From Anaerolineales bacterium (GTDB taxonomy: Bacteria; Chloroflexota; Anaerolineae; 4572-78; NAK82): a stretch of DNA of 12,921 bases. The notes beneath the pieces were generated by a model. The model was not told the DNA's origin, made no database searches, and saw nothing but the letters and a program-made list of their open reading frames with translations. The position numbers were made by a program, and so were the translations under genes. Positions 6,638-12,921 of this stretch are shown one piece after another. The stretch covers positions 1 to 12,921 of the forward strand of contig JAHELX010000107.1 of assembly GCA_024643945.1 (NCBI GenBank). Direction: 5' to 3'. Every line of letters starts with the position of its first letter. The stretch's first letter is position 1.

Positions 6638-8074
6638 TCACTCCGCCTGAACTGGTGACTGCATCTCGCCCTCGCCCCCATTCCCCGCCAACTCCGATGG
6701 CACACTTAACTGCACAAAGGCATTAGACGTGCTCAGAGCAGCCGCCATCTCGCGGAGCGTGGTTTGCAGCAATGCATCTACATTAGCAGCGCGGCGCATT
6801 TTGTCGGTGAGCTCGCGCGCCAACTGCTCGCGGGCGGCGCGGCGCTGCACGTTCTCAAACAGCCGCAGATTCTCGGCAGCCAGCGCCAAGCGTTGCGCCA
6901 CGGCTTCTATTACGGCGCGCTCCTCCTCAGTCCAAGGGCGTTCCGCGGTCTCTCGGCAGATACCCAGGGTGCCGACAACTTCACCCCGCAACGTGATCGG
7001 GGTGACTACGGCAGTATATGGCTCTACCCCGTCCGCCCCTTCCCGGCTCTTATGCCCCGCTAACGTCAGGGGGCGACGCTGGGTCACTGCCTCTCTAAAT
7101 GCTGGCAGCAACTCTTCCCGCGGAATCGTTACCTCTGGCTGGAAAAGCTCAAAATCTGTAGCAGGTTTGGAACGTACGTAGTCACGCCAGGACTGGCGCA
7201 AGTAACGGCGCTGGGTAGCCTCGGTTTCTTGCAGTGCAGTCCTTGACTGCGTCAGGGCTTCCACCAGCATATCAACCGTCACGTTGATATGCTGTTCCAA
7301 CGTGATCAGGTTTTCGTCCTCTTCGGTCAACGAGAGACGAGCCTCATAATCCCCCTGTCCGATCCGCTCCAAGAAGGCCGAGTATTGGCCGATTGCTCGC
7401 TGCAAGCGATCGCGAATCGCCTGCTCTGCCACAAGGCTTATCTCCAGTTCCTGACGATAGCGGTCGGCTTCCACAACTGCCTGTCGGGTACGCTCCAATG
7501 CAAGCCGCAGGCTGTAGCCCGCCAGCCAGACCCCCATCGTGACGAAGAAAAAACCAAATCCCACATCGAACATATTCAACAAAATCGTTGCCTCAGGCGC
7601 GGGATATGCGACTTTGAGAATGCCACTGATCTCCAGAAAACCACTGGCCAGCAAGGTGGCTAAGCTCCAGAAAGCCAGAGCCAGGCTGACGCCAGTACCC
7701 AACGTAACGCCAGCGGTGGCGATCGGAATGATCAGAATGACCGGGAGAGCTCCTTGCGTCCCCCCCACGATAACTGCTCCAGTGCATATTATCGTCATCA
7801 TTGCGATGAAGATAATGCTGGCCACCTGGACACGACCCTTGCGTGCCAGATAGTAACACAGCACTACAATCAGGGTCGCTATTGCAATGAACACGCTATT
7901 ACTAACCACGTACGATGGCGTCCGTTTGCCGATCTGCAACAGCATAGCTACGATGCCCAACAACATTACTATGAAGGTGGTAAACAGGATCACGTTCAGG
8001 TTGAATGCGCGTTGGTTGAGTTCCTCATCGTCAAAATGGGGGATGATAAGCTGACGAAACCATTCTATCATCAT
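6638..8074 (-). CDS. Six-TM sensor with HAMP-like linker and partial GAF domain
   Basis: 478 residues from ATG 8074. A GGGAG ribosome binding site (8083-8079) lies four bases before this codon and seven before a second ATG at 8071, so the start is uncertain by one residue. A cytosolic stub with DDEELNQRAFNLN is followed by about six TM helices (27-49, 55-76, 83-103, 108-126, 128-149, 166-187), a charged coiled-coil, a HAMP-like segment about 225-275 (IGQGDYEARLSL), and an incomplete GAF about 285-407 that begins with QRRYLRQSWRDYV and ends with NLRLFENVQRRA. The common C-terminal helical module (REQLARELTDKMRRA) closes it. Unlike the other sensors here it lacks the complete first GAF domain. 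No catalytic or output domain is present. The membrane part resembles a general 6-TM sensory module of bacterial signal proteins; its ligand is unknown. It lies 39 bp after the AsnB-like gene and probably shares its transcript. Confidence 0.8.
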   Translation of the reverse strand: MMIEWFRQLIIPHFDDEELNQRAFNLNVILFTTFIVMLLGIVAMLLQIGKRTPSYVVSNSVFIAIATLIVVLCYYLARKGRVQVASIIFIAMMTIICTGAVIVGGTQGALPVILIIPIATAGVTLGTGVSLALAFWSLATLLASGFLEISGILKVAYPAPEATILLNMFDVGFGFFFVTMGVWLAGYSLRLALERTRQAVVEADRYRQELEISLVAEQAIRDRLQRAIGQYSAFLERIGQGDYEARLSLTEEDENLITLEQHINVTVDMLVEALTQSRTALQETEATQRRYLRQSWRDYVRSKPATDFELFQPEVTIPREELLPAFREAVTQRRPLTLAGHKSREGADGVEPYTAVVTPITLRGEVVGTLGICRETAERPWTEEERAVIEAVAQRLALAAENLRLFENVQRRAAREQLARELTDKMRRAANVDALLQTTLREMAAALSTSNAFVQLSVPSELAGNGGEGEMQSPVQAE

Positions 8075-8113
8075 GTTACTCCCGGAGATTCTTGTGACTC
8101 CCGAAACATATCC

Positions 8114-10066
8114 TCAGTTCCAAACAGGTGGCTCTTCGTAGAAATCACTAATAAAGAGCTCGTCAAAGATCTGGACCGACAACACGCCAACGAGTGGGAA
8201 CGATAACATCACATCCGTCCGATTGTTACGATCCTTAGACAAATCACGCTGCTGCAATCGCTTGACCATCTGAGAGACTCGCTGACCATCAAAATATCCT
8301 TTTTCCCCAATGACCGGAGGCGAGAGCAAGCGTTGCGCATAAGCTAGCGCATCAGGGCCCAGGAAAGCAGGCGAAGTAGGTGAGGTCATAGGGCTTTTTT
8401 TGCGACGTACGATCTGACCCGGTAGAATCTCTTCCACCGCGCGCTTCAACAGGTATTTTTCCTCTCTGCCACGCAGTTTGAGATCGTTGGGTAAATGCGC
8501 CGCAAATTCCATCAGGTGATGATCCAGGAATGGGAAAAAGGCTTCTACTCCCGCCGCAGCCGCAGCCCGGTCGCCGTGGGGTCCCAGCAAATAGTTGGGC
8601 AAATTCACTTTGGTCGAAAAGTATAAAGATTGGCTGAGTGGATCCCAGCGGGCCATACGTTCTGCGTTCAATGTCTGAGCGATGTCGGCTTCCGGGCAAT
8701 AGCCGCGTAGTTGAGCCCGCATATCCTTTGAATAATAGGCCGTCACCTCGCGCACGGTGTAGTTGTAATACAAAGGAGCTGGGAAGCAGCCAAAGTGTTC
8801 ACGCGCCAGGCGCTGTTCCTCACCAGACAGGACAAATGCCTTAGGGAAGCCCAATCCGGGCAAGGCAGCACGTATCAACGGCAAGGTCAGTGACAAGGGG
8901 AAACGCTGTAATTTTTGGTAGATGCGATCCCACTCGTTAAAGACATAGCCGGCCAGCAACTCGTCGCCGCCCTCTCCGTTGAGCACCACGCTCACGTCCT
9001 GGGCTGCCCGTTGCGCCAACGGCAATAGAGACGCGGCCTCCGCCAAAACCAGTGGCGCTTCGCCGTGCCAGATCAACCTGGGAAAGCTTTCTGCAATGCG
9101 CCGGAACGACATCTCAACCACGTTAAGCGACACTCCCAGAGCACCGGCTGCCTGCTCTGCATGGGGCCGTTCGGTGTAGGCCGGCAGTGCAAAGTCAGCA
9201 AAATAGGCAGAAAGATCTTCTACGCCGTTTTGGCGCATCAACGCGGTGACGGTTGAGGAGTCCAGGCCACCACTGAGATAGACGCCCACGGGTCGGTCAG
9301 GCGGTATGCGAACGCGCACGGCCTCGCGCAACAGCGACAACAGTTGGTGCCGATACTCCTCTTCGCGATGCATCTCCGGTGTCTCCGATGTGAATTCCAG
9401 GTCCCAATACGCCTGGTGCGCTACCTGGCCATTCTGGGCCAGCAGAAAATGGCCTGCCGGCAAAGCCGACACCCCTTCAAACATCGTACGTGGTGCCACC
9501 GGGCAATTCATGAACAGCACTTGATCCACTGCTTTCAGGTCAAGGCGTCGTTCCACACCCCCGCTGGCCAAAATGGCTTTGATCTCGGAGGCAAAATAGA
9601 TTATCCCGTCTTGCAGCGCGTAGAACAGATGGCGCACCCCCAGGCGATCGCGGGCCGCAAACAGCCGTCGCTGTCGCCCATCCCAGATCAGCAGCACGAA
9701 TTCTCCCTCCAATTGCGCCAGACAATCCAAACCGGCCCATTCGTACAAGTGCGTAATCAACTCGGCATCCGATTGACTTACAAACTGATACCCCTTGCCT
9801 ATCAGCTTGGACCGAAGTTCCGCGCGATTAAAGATACGACCATCTAGCACAGCCCATACACTTTTATCTGCACTCACAAACGGCTGTTCATCTGTGGGAG
9901 ATGCCGGCGGATAGCTATAACGCACCCCCATAGCAATGCCCGGCTGATGCCGGGTGGTCTCACCAGCCAGACCCCGATGGGCCATCAGGCGCAGCATGTG
10001 GCCCAGCGTCTGCGGCGGGACTTCTCGATTTCCCGCCAGATCAATGACACCCGCGATACCGCCCAT
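8114..10066 (-). CDS. Asparagine-synthetase-like protein with degenerate glutaminase domain
   Basis: 650 residues from ATG 10066. The N-terminal half has the class II glutamine amidotransferase fold of AsnB, but key residues are altered. The N-terminus reads MGGIAGV where active enzymes read MCGIAGV, so the nucleophilic cysteine is glycine (GGG codon). HRGPD is HRGLA (30-34), and the glutamine-binding NGEIYN is DGRIFN (75-80). The C-terminal synthetase domain looks intact: the PP-loop SGGLDSS at 265-271, GEGGDELLAGY at 364-374, a FPFLDHHL stretch, and a late RRKKSP. The family activates a carboxylate with ATP and forms an amide with ammonia. Homologues without the cysteine include beta-lactam synthetase, CarA and lasso-peptide cyclases, so this protein may use free ammonia or join another amine. 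It sits between two sensor genes, with gaps of 32 and 39 bp, probably in one transcript. The substrate is unknown. The name asnB is avoided because asparagine synthesis is doubtful. Confidence 0.85.
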   Translation of the reverse strand: MGGIAGVIDLAGNREVPPQTLGHMLRLMAHRGLAGETTRHQPGIAMGVRYSYPPASPTDEQPFVSADKSVWAVLDGRIFNRAELRSKLIGKGYQFVSQSDAELITHLYEWAGLDCLAQLEGEFVLLIWDGRQRRLFAARDRLGVRHLFYALQDGIIYFASEIKAILASGGVERRLDLKAVDQVLFMNCPVAPRTMFEGVSALPAGHFLLAQNGQVAHQAYWDLEFTSETPEMHREEEYRHQLLSLLREAVRVRIPPDRPVGVYLSGGLDSSTVTALMRQNGVEDLSAYFADFALPAYTERPHAEQAAGALGVSLNVVEMSFRRIAESFPRLIWHGEAPLVLAEAASLLPLAQRAAQDVSVVLNGEGGDELLAGYVFNEWDRIYQKLQRFPLSLTLPLIRAALPGLGFPKAFVLSGEEQRLAREHFGCFPAPLYYNYTVREVTAYYSKDMRAQLRGYCPEADIAQTLNAERMARWDPLSQSLYFSTKVNLPNYLLGPHGDRAAAAAGVEAFFPFLDHHLMEFAAHLPNDLKLRGREEKYLLKRAVEEILPGQIVRRKKSPMTSPTSPAFLGPDALAYAQRLLSPPVIGEKGYFDGQRVSQMVKRLQQRDLSKDRNNRTDVMLSFPLVGVLSVQIFDELFISDFYEEPPVWN

Positions 10067-10075
10067 TCGTCCTCT

Positions 10076-10080
10076 CTCCT
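10076..10080 (-). promoter_or_regulatory. Ribosome binding site that fixes the AsnB-like start
   Basis: AGGAG on the minus strand lies nine bases upstream of ATG 10066, and a second GAGG (10074-10071) lies four bases upstream. This supports ATG 10066, which gives the family-typical N-terminal MGGIAGV, over the in-frame TTG at 10102, which overlaps the stop codon of the preceding gene and would place twelve residues before the conserved N-terminus. Confidence 0.7.
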
Positions 10081-10098
10081 CTTGGAGTAACTCAAAGG

Positions 10099-12327
10099 TC
10101 AAGAATTCTCATCTAGCCGCGCCAACAGTTCATCCTCTGTTCCCAGGTGCACCGCCGCATACGAGGCACCAAAGGCCGACTGCAGGTCCTGAAGCGCGTA
10201 TTGTACCAGGCTGTCCATATCGTTGGCTCGCTGCATCTTATCGGTGATGTCGCCGACCAGCCACTCACGCTCGGCACGGGCCTGGGCCTCTTCAAAGAGC
10301 CGGGCATTTTCCAGAGCCAAGGCTACTTGACTAGTTACCGCCTCGACGAGCGCAACTTCTTCGGGTGACCATCGGTGATCCGGGTCGTCCTCTTCGAAGC
10401 CGATGGCCCCGATCACCTGGTCACGCAGCACAATAGGTGCAATCAAGGCCGAGCGCCTGGCTCCATCCCCATCGCCCGTCGTCAAGCCCTCCAAGGTGAC
10501 GACCTGGCCTGCCCGCAGCCGAGCAACCATTTCGGAGGGTAGCCAGAGCTCTGTGGGTACGACCCGCACGCGGTCGTATTCGTATCCATGCGGCATGTTG
10601 CCGGCTGTTATACGAGACCATGCCTCTTGACTGTAACGCTGGTAAAGCCTGCTGGTCTCCATAAGGCTGGCCTGAAGCTCTTCAAACAGTTGTGCATTGT
10701 GAATAGCAATGGCTACCTGGTCAGCCAACACTTGCAGCACGGCAATGTCTTCCTGGGTAAAAGCGGATTCTTCGGTGCTCTGTACGTCCAGGGCACCTAA
10801 CACGCGACCACCGACGATGAGGGGCAGCGCCATCTCAGATCGGGTGTTAGGCAAGAAGGGATTTTTGAAGTGCACCGCATCCTGACCCACGTCGAGGGCG
10901 ATGCGGGCCTTGCCTGTGGCCGCGACATATCCGACGATGCCCTGCTCACCCACCTTGAGTTTGTGGCCACGGGCCAGCATTAGCTGCCCCCCTGCACCCT
11001 CGGCCGCTTGAAGGCGGGCATATTCGCCACTTTCATCCAAGAGAAATATACCGATATGATAAAAGCCAAAGCGTTCACTGATGAGGTGCGTCACCTGGGA
11101 TAACAGTTCATCCAAACTATGAACAGAGACGGCCGCGTGGCCCACGTCGGCAGCCGCTTGCAAGTGAGTCGCCCGCCGTTCCAATTCGCGTGTCCGGTCG
11201 GCCACGCGTTGCTCCAGGCTCGTGACCAGGTCACGCAATTGGCCCGTCATCCGGTTAAAGGCGCGAGCTAGCACCCCAACCTCATCTTCGGTGAGAACAG
11301 GGGCCGTCTGGGTCAAGTCGCCAGAGGCCACCTGAGTGGCTGCGCCGGCAATAGCCAAAATGGGTCGGGTGATCTGGCGCGCCAGCAGATACACTCCCAC
11401 CGCCAGCACTCCTGCCGAGACCAGGCCAATCAAAAGAATCGTCCAGGCCAACTGGCGGGCAGGGGCAAAGGCTTCGGCCTGATACATCTCGGCCAGCAAA
11501 GCCATCTCGCGGTCGTCGAGCCAGCGATACACGCCGATAACCGGCGCTCCGCTGTAATTCAGGTAAAGCCCAGAGCCGTCTACGCCCTTCAAGGCAGCAT
11601 CAATACCCTCGGTATGAACGCCTCGAGGAAATTCCTGTCCCCCGAAGTGAGCTTCTGACACAAACACGTTGAGCTTGTCTACCAGGTAAGTTTCGCCGCT
11701 GGCGCCCAGCCCCGTGCGCTCCAGGATGATGCTCTCCATATTTTCCAGGTCCAGATGGGCCGCCAGCACTCCCAATGGCTGGCCTGTGCTGCCTAACAAC
11801 GGAGTGGCGACGGTCAGCGTTGGCTTGCCCGTCTCCGGCGAAGGATAAACGTTCTGCACAAAGGTACCCAATCGCCCCTGGGTGAAAAAACGACTGGTGA
11901 CCCGGTATTCACCTTCGTGGGCTTTATCGGTCGAGACGACAATTTTGCCTCCCACATCGGTGAGGATAGAAATGTCTTGCAAGTCCGTCTTAGTGGCACC
12001 TATGAACAGCAGGTATTTCGAAAGGAAAACATAGGCATCCTGATACTCTGGTTCAGTTGGTTCGTGGCTCAACAGAATCTCTGCCTGGTCCCGTACTTCT
12101 GACAACTGGGAGATGAAGAGAAGGTCCTGGCGTTGATCATCAATCCAACGGTTCAGTTCCTCTTCTTTCAGAGTGGCAATAGCGCCAAGTCTGTTGAAAG
12201 CTGATTGCTTAAGGGCTTCCCTGGCTCGAATGAAGGTGATATATCCTACCAGACTCATGACCACCACTGACAGGAGTAAAAAATAGATGACGAGCCGGGC
12301 CATCAGACTCTTTTTCAAAAACTTCAT
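10099..12327 (-). CDS. Membrane sensor: dCache-HAMP-GAF with partial second GAF, no output domain
   Basis: A 742-residue protein starting at ATG 12327, six bases after a strong GGAGGGG ribosome binding site. Domains in order: TM helix about 11-33; extracytoplasmic dCache-like sensor about 34-290, with the family-typical TGLGASGETYLVD at about 205-217; TM helix about 294-316; HAMP about 317-370, with ITRPI and DEVGVLARAFNRM; coiled-coil linker LEQRVADRTRELERRA; a complete GAF domain about 405-548 with NPFLPNTRSEMALPL; an incomplete GAF about 560-680 that keeps only the last strands and the helix ending in NARLFEEAQ; and a C-terminal stretch 686-729 resembling the first helix and strand of another GAF. 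Cache domains usually bind small extracellular metabolites. No kinase, cyclase, methyl-accepting or DNA-binding domain follows, so the output is unknown. It ends 32 bp before the AsnB-like start, which suggests cotranscription. Confidence 0.85.
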   Translation of the reverse strand: MKFLKKSLMARLVIYFLLLSVVVMSLVGYITFIRAREALKQSAFNRLGAIATLKEEELNRWIDDQRQDLLFISQLSEVRDQAEILLSHEPTEPEYQDAYVFLSKYLLFIGATKTDLQDISILTDVGGKIVVSTDKAHEGEYRVTSRFFTQGRLGTFVQNVYPSPETGKPTLTVATPLLGSTGQPLGVLAAHLDLENMESIILERTGLGASGETYLVDKLNVFVSEAHFGGQEFPRGVHTEGIDAALKGVDGSGLYLNYSGAPVIGVYRWLDDREMALLAEMYQAEAFAPARQLAWTILLIGLVSAGVLAVGVYLLARQITRPILAIAGAATQVASGDLTQTAPVLTEDEVGVLARAFNRMTGQLRDLVTSLEQRVADRTRELERRATHLQAAADVGHAAVSVHSLDELLSQVTHLISERFGFYHIGIFLLDESGEYARLQAAEGAGGQLMLARGHKLKVGEQGIVGYVAATGKARIALDVGQDAVHFKNPFLPNTRSEMALPLIVGGRVLGALDVQSTEESAFTQEDIAVLQVLADQVAIAIHNAQLFEELQASLMETSRLYQRYSQEAWSRITAGNMPHGYEYDRVRVVPTELWLPSEMVARLRAGQVVTLEGLTTGDGDGARRSALIAPIVLRDQVIGAIGFEEDDPDHRWSPEEVALVEAVTSQVALALENARLFEEAQARAEREWLVGDITDKMQRANDMDSLVQYALQDLQSAFGASYAAVHLGTEDELLARLDENS

Positions 12328-12341
12328 AGCTCACCCCTCCA

Positions 12342-12365
12342 CAGCAGCCGATTAGACGGCTGCCG
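12342..12365 (-). promoter_or_regulatory. Leader hairpin abutting the dCache-sensor ribosome binding site
   Basis: On the minus strand nine bases (12365-12357) pair with 12350-12342, including one G-U pair, around a six-base TCTAAT loop. Seven of the pairs form the perfect inverted repeat gcagccg/cggctgc. Only one base separates the stem from the GGAGGGG Shine-Dalgarno sequence (12340-12334). The position suggests an effect on translation initiation or mRNA stability. There is no U-tract, so it is not a typical terminator. The regulatory role is inferred. Confidence 0.4.
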
Positions 12366-12399
12366 AGAGCACCTCTTGTGACAACAAACCACCCAGGCA

Positions 12400-12466
12400 G
12401 GGCTTTCCTAAAGTCGGAGATTCTTCGCTTGCGCTCAGAATGACATGTCCGACTTTAGGAAAGCCC
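12400..12466. repeat. 67-bp nested inverted-repeat element (REP/MITE-like)
   Basis: Two perfect 19-bp arms (12400-12418 and 12448-12466) are exact reverse complements. They enclose a 29-nt centre that itself contains a smaller dyad, attct (12420-12424) against agaat (12437-12441) with CGC/GCG between. Read on the minus strand the centre contains TCATTCTGAGCG followed by AAGCGAAGAATC, which resembles a short palindromic intergenic motif I recall as recurrent in many bacterial genomes. The element ends 12 bp downstream of the LivK-type stop codon. It has no run of T after either arm, so it is not a canonical intrinsic terminator, though the RNA would form a very stable stem. A small mobile or REP-like repeat is the best reading. 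Confidence 0.75.
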
Positions 12467-12478
12467 CAACCAGTCAGG

Positions 12479-12921
12479 TTATGGGCTGGCCTGTTTATAA
12501 AAAACGAAGTTGCCCCCCTTGATTTGCAGGACTACAGCACTTTTCACCGGGTCGCCAGTGCCTCGATAATCCATACTCCCGGTAACGCCAACGAAGCGCT
12601 CGATACTGGAAAGGCCATTGCGAATCGACTCGGGGTTGGCCTGGCCCTGGCTTTGAATAGCCTGGAAGAGAAGGCCAAAGGCATCATAAGTGAGAGCTGC
12701 TACATCGTCCGGGACCCGACCGTAGGCCTGACGATACGCTTCGATAAAGGCCTGCGCCTGTTGGTTGGCGATGTCGGGGGCGTAGTGAGTGCTAAAGAAC
12801 GCCCCATCCAATTCCTGGCGGTCAGCCGGTTCCAGTCCCCCCCACGAGTCGCTGCCGATGAGAGGTATATCGATCCCCATCTGACGAGCCTGCTCTGCTT
12901 GTAAAGGAACCTCATTGTAGT
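12479..12921 (-). CDS. LivK-type ABC solute-binding protein (Peripla_BP_6), C-terminal part
   Basis: An open frame enters from the right edge of the window and ends at a TAA (12481-12479), giving the last 146 residues of a protein; the start lies outside. The segment QARQMGIDIPLIGSDSW followed by the stretch around AYRQAYGRVPDD and LTYDAFGLLFQAI is typical of the second lobe of branched-chain-amino-acid-type periplasmic binding proteins (type I fold, LivJ/LivK/Peripla_BP_6). The end, with a GxxG-type glycine-rich turn, VVLQIKGGNFVFYK and a short tail, fits the natural C-terminus of this family. Such proteins bind amino acids, urea, aromatic acids or similar small solutes outside the membrane for an ABC importer; the ligand cannot be told from this fragment. 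No permease or ATPase gene follows it; the next gene downstream is a sensor, 151 bp away. The family call is firm, the substrate unknown. Confidence 0.88.
   Translation of the reverse strand, partial: YNEVPLQAEQARQMGIDIPLIGSDSWGGLEPADRQELDGAFFSTHYAPDIANQQAQAFIEAYRQAYGRVPDDVAALTYDAFGLLFQAIQSQGQANPESIRNGLSSIERFVGVTGSMDYRGTGDPVKSAVVLQIKGGNFVFYKQASP

Noticed and set aside
9344..9847. A 167-codon plus-strand open frame
   Set aside because: It is antisense to the AsnB-like gene, which has clear family motifs; the plus-strand product is not recognisable.
12400..12466. The long inverted repeat as an intrinsic terminator
   Set aside because: The stem is strong, but neither strand has a T-run after it, so a repeat-element call fits better.
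1..12921. CRISPR array, tRNA or rRNA genes
   Set aside because: No regularly spaced repeats and no RNA-gene sequence were recognised on either strand; nearly all of the window is protein-coding on the minus strand.

Overview
The window carries eight protein-coding genes, all on the minus strand, so transcription runs from the right edge to the left edge. The first gene (right edge) and the last gene (left edge) are cut by the window. The multi-domain GAF sensor proteins with recurring motifs such as NPxLPxTRSEMALPL, the Tat-exported lipoprotein solute-binding protein and the fairly GC-rich DNA suggest a Chloroflexota (Anaerolineae-like) bacterium. This is an inference from family resemblance; no rRNA or universal marker gene is present.

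Layout in order of transcription: (1) the C-terminal part of a LivK-type (Peripla_BP_6) solute-binding protein, 12921-12479; (2) a short gap holding a 67-bp nested inverted-repeat element and a hairpin that abuts the next ribosome binding site; (3) a dCache-HAMP-GAF sensor, 12327-10099; (4) an asparagine-synthetase-like protein, 10066-8114, whose glutaminase domain has lost the nucleophilic cysteine and the glutamine-binding NGE motif while the ATP-pyrophosphatase domain looks intact; (5) a six-TM sensor with a HAMP-like linker and a partial GAF domain, 8074-6638; (6) a 203-bp leader with a long imperfect dyad, then a Tat lipoprotein of the SBP_bac_5 family, 6434-4746; (7) a periplasmic helical sensor with HAMP and GAF, 4551-2659; (8) a multi-TM GAF sensor, 2571-853; (9) the N-terminal part of a second multi-TM GAF sensor starting at GTG 761 and running off the left edge.

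The striking feature is an array of five GAF-type membrane sensors, with four different N-terminal input arrangements, mixed with two solute-binding proteins and one amide-forming enzyme homologue. None of the four complete sensors has a recognisable output domain (no HisKA/HATPase, GGDEF, EAL, PP2C, MCP signalling or DNA-binding domain). All four end in the same module: an incomplete GAF domain, then a helix-rich segment that resembles the start of another GAF domain and stops. I infer that these proteins are paralogues built on one shared C-terminal scaffold with interchangeable input domains, perhaps signalling by hetero-association with a kinase or regulator encoded elsewhere. No ABC permease or ATPase is visible, so the two solute-binding proteins may feed transporters outside the window or act as ligand receptors for the sensors. 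A joint function for the AsnB-like enzyme and the sensors is speculation based only on co-directional clustering.
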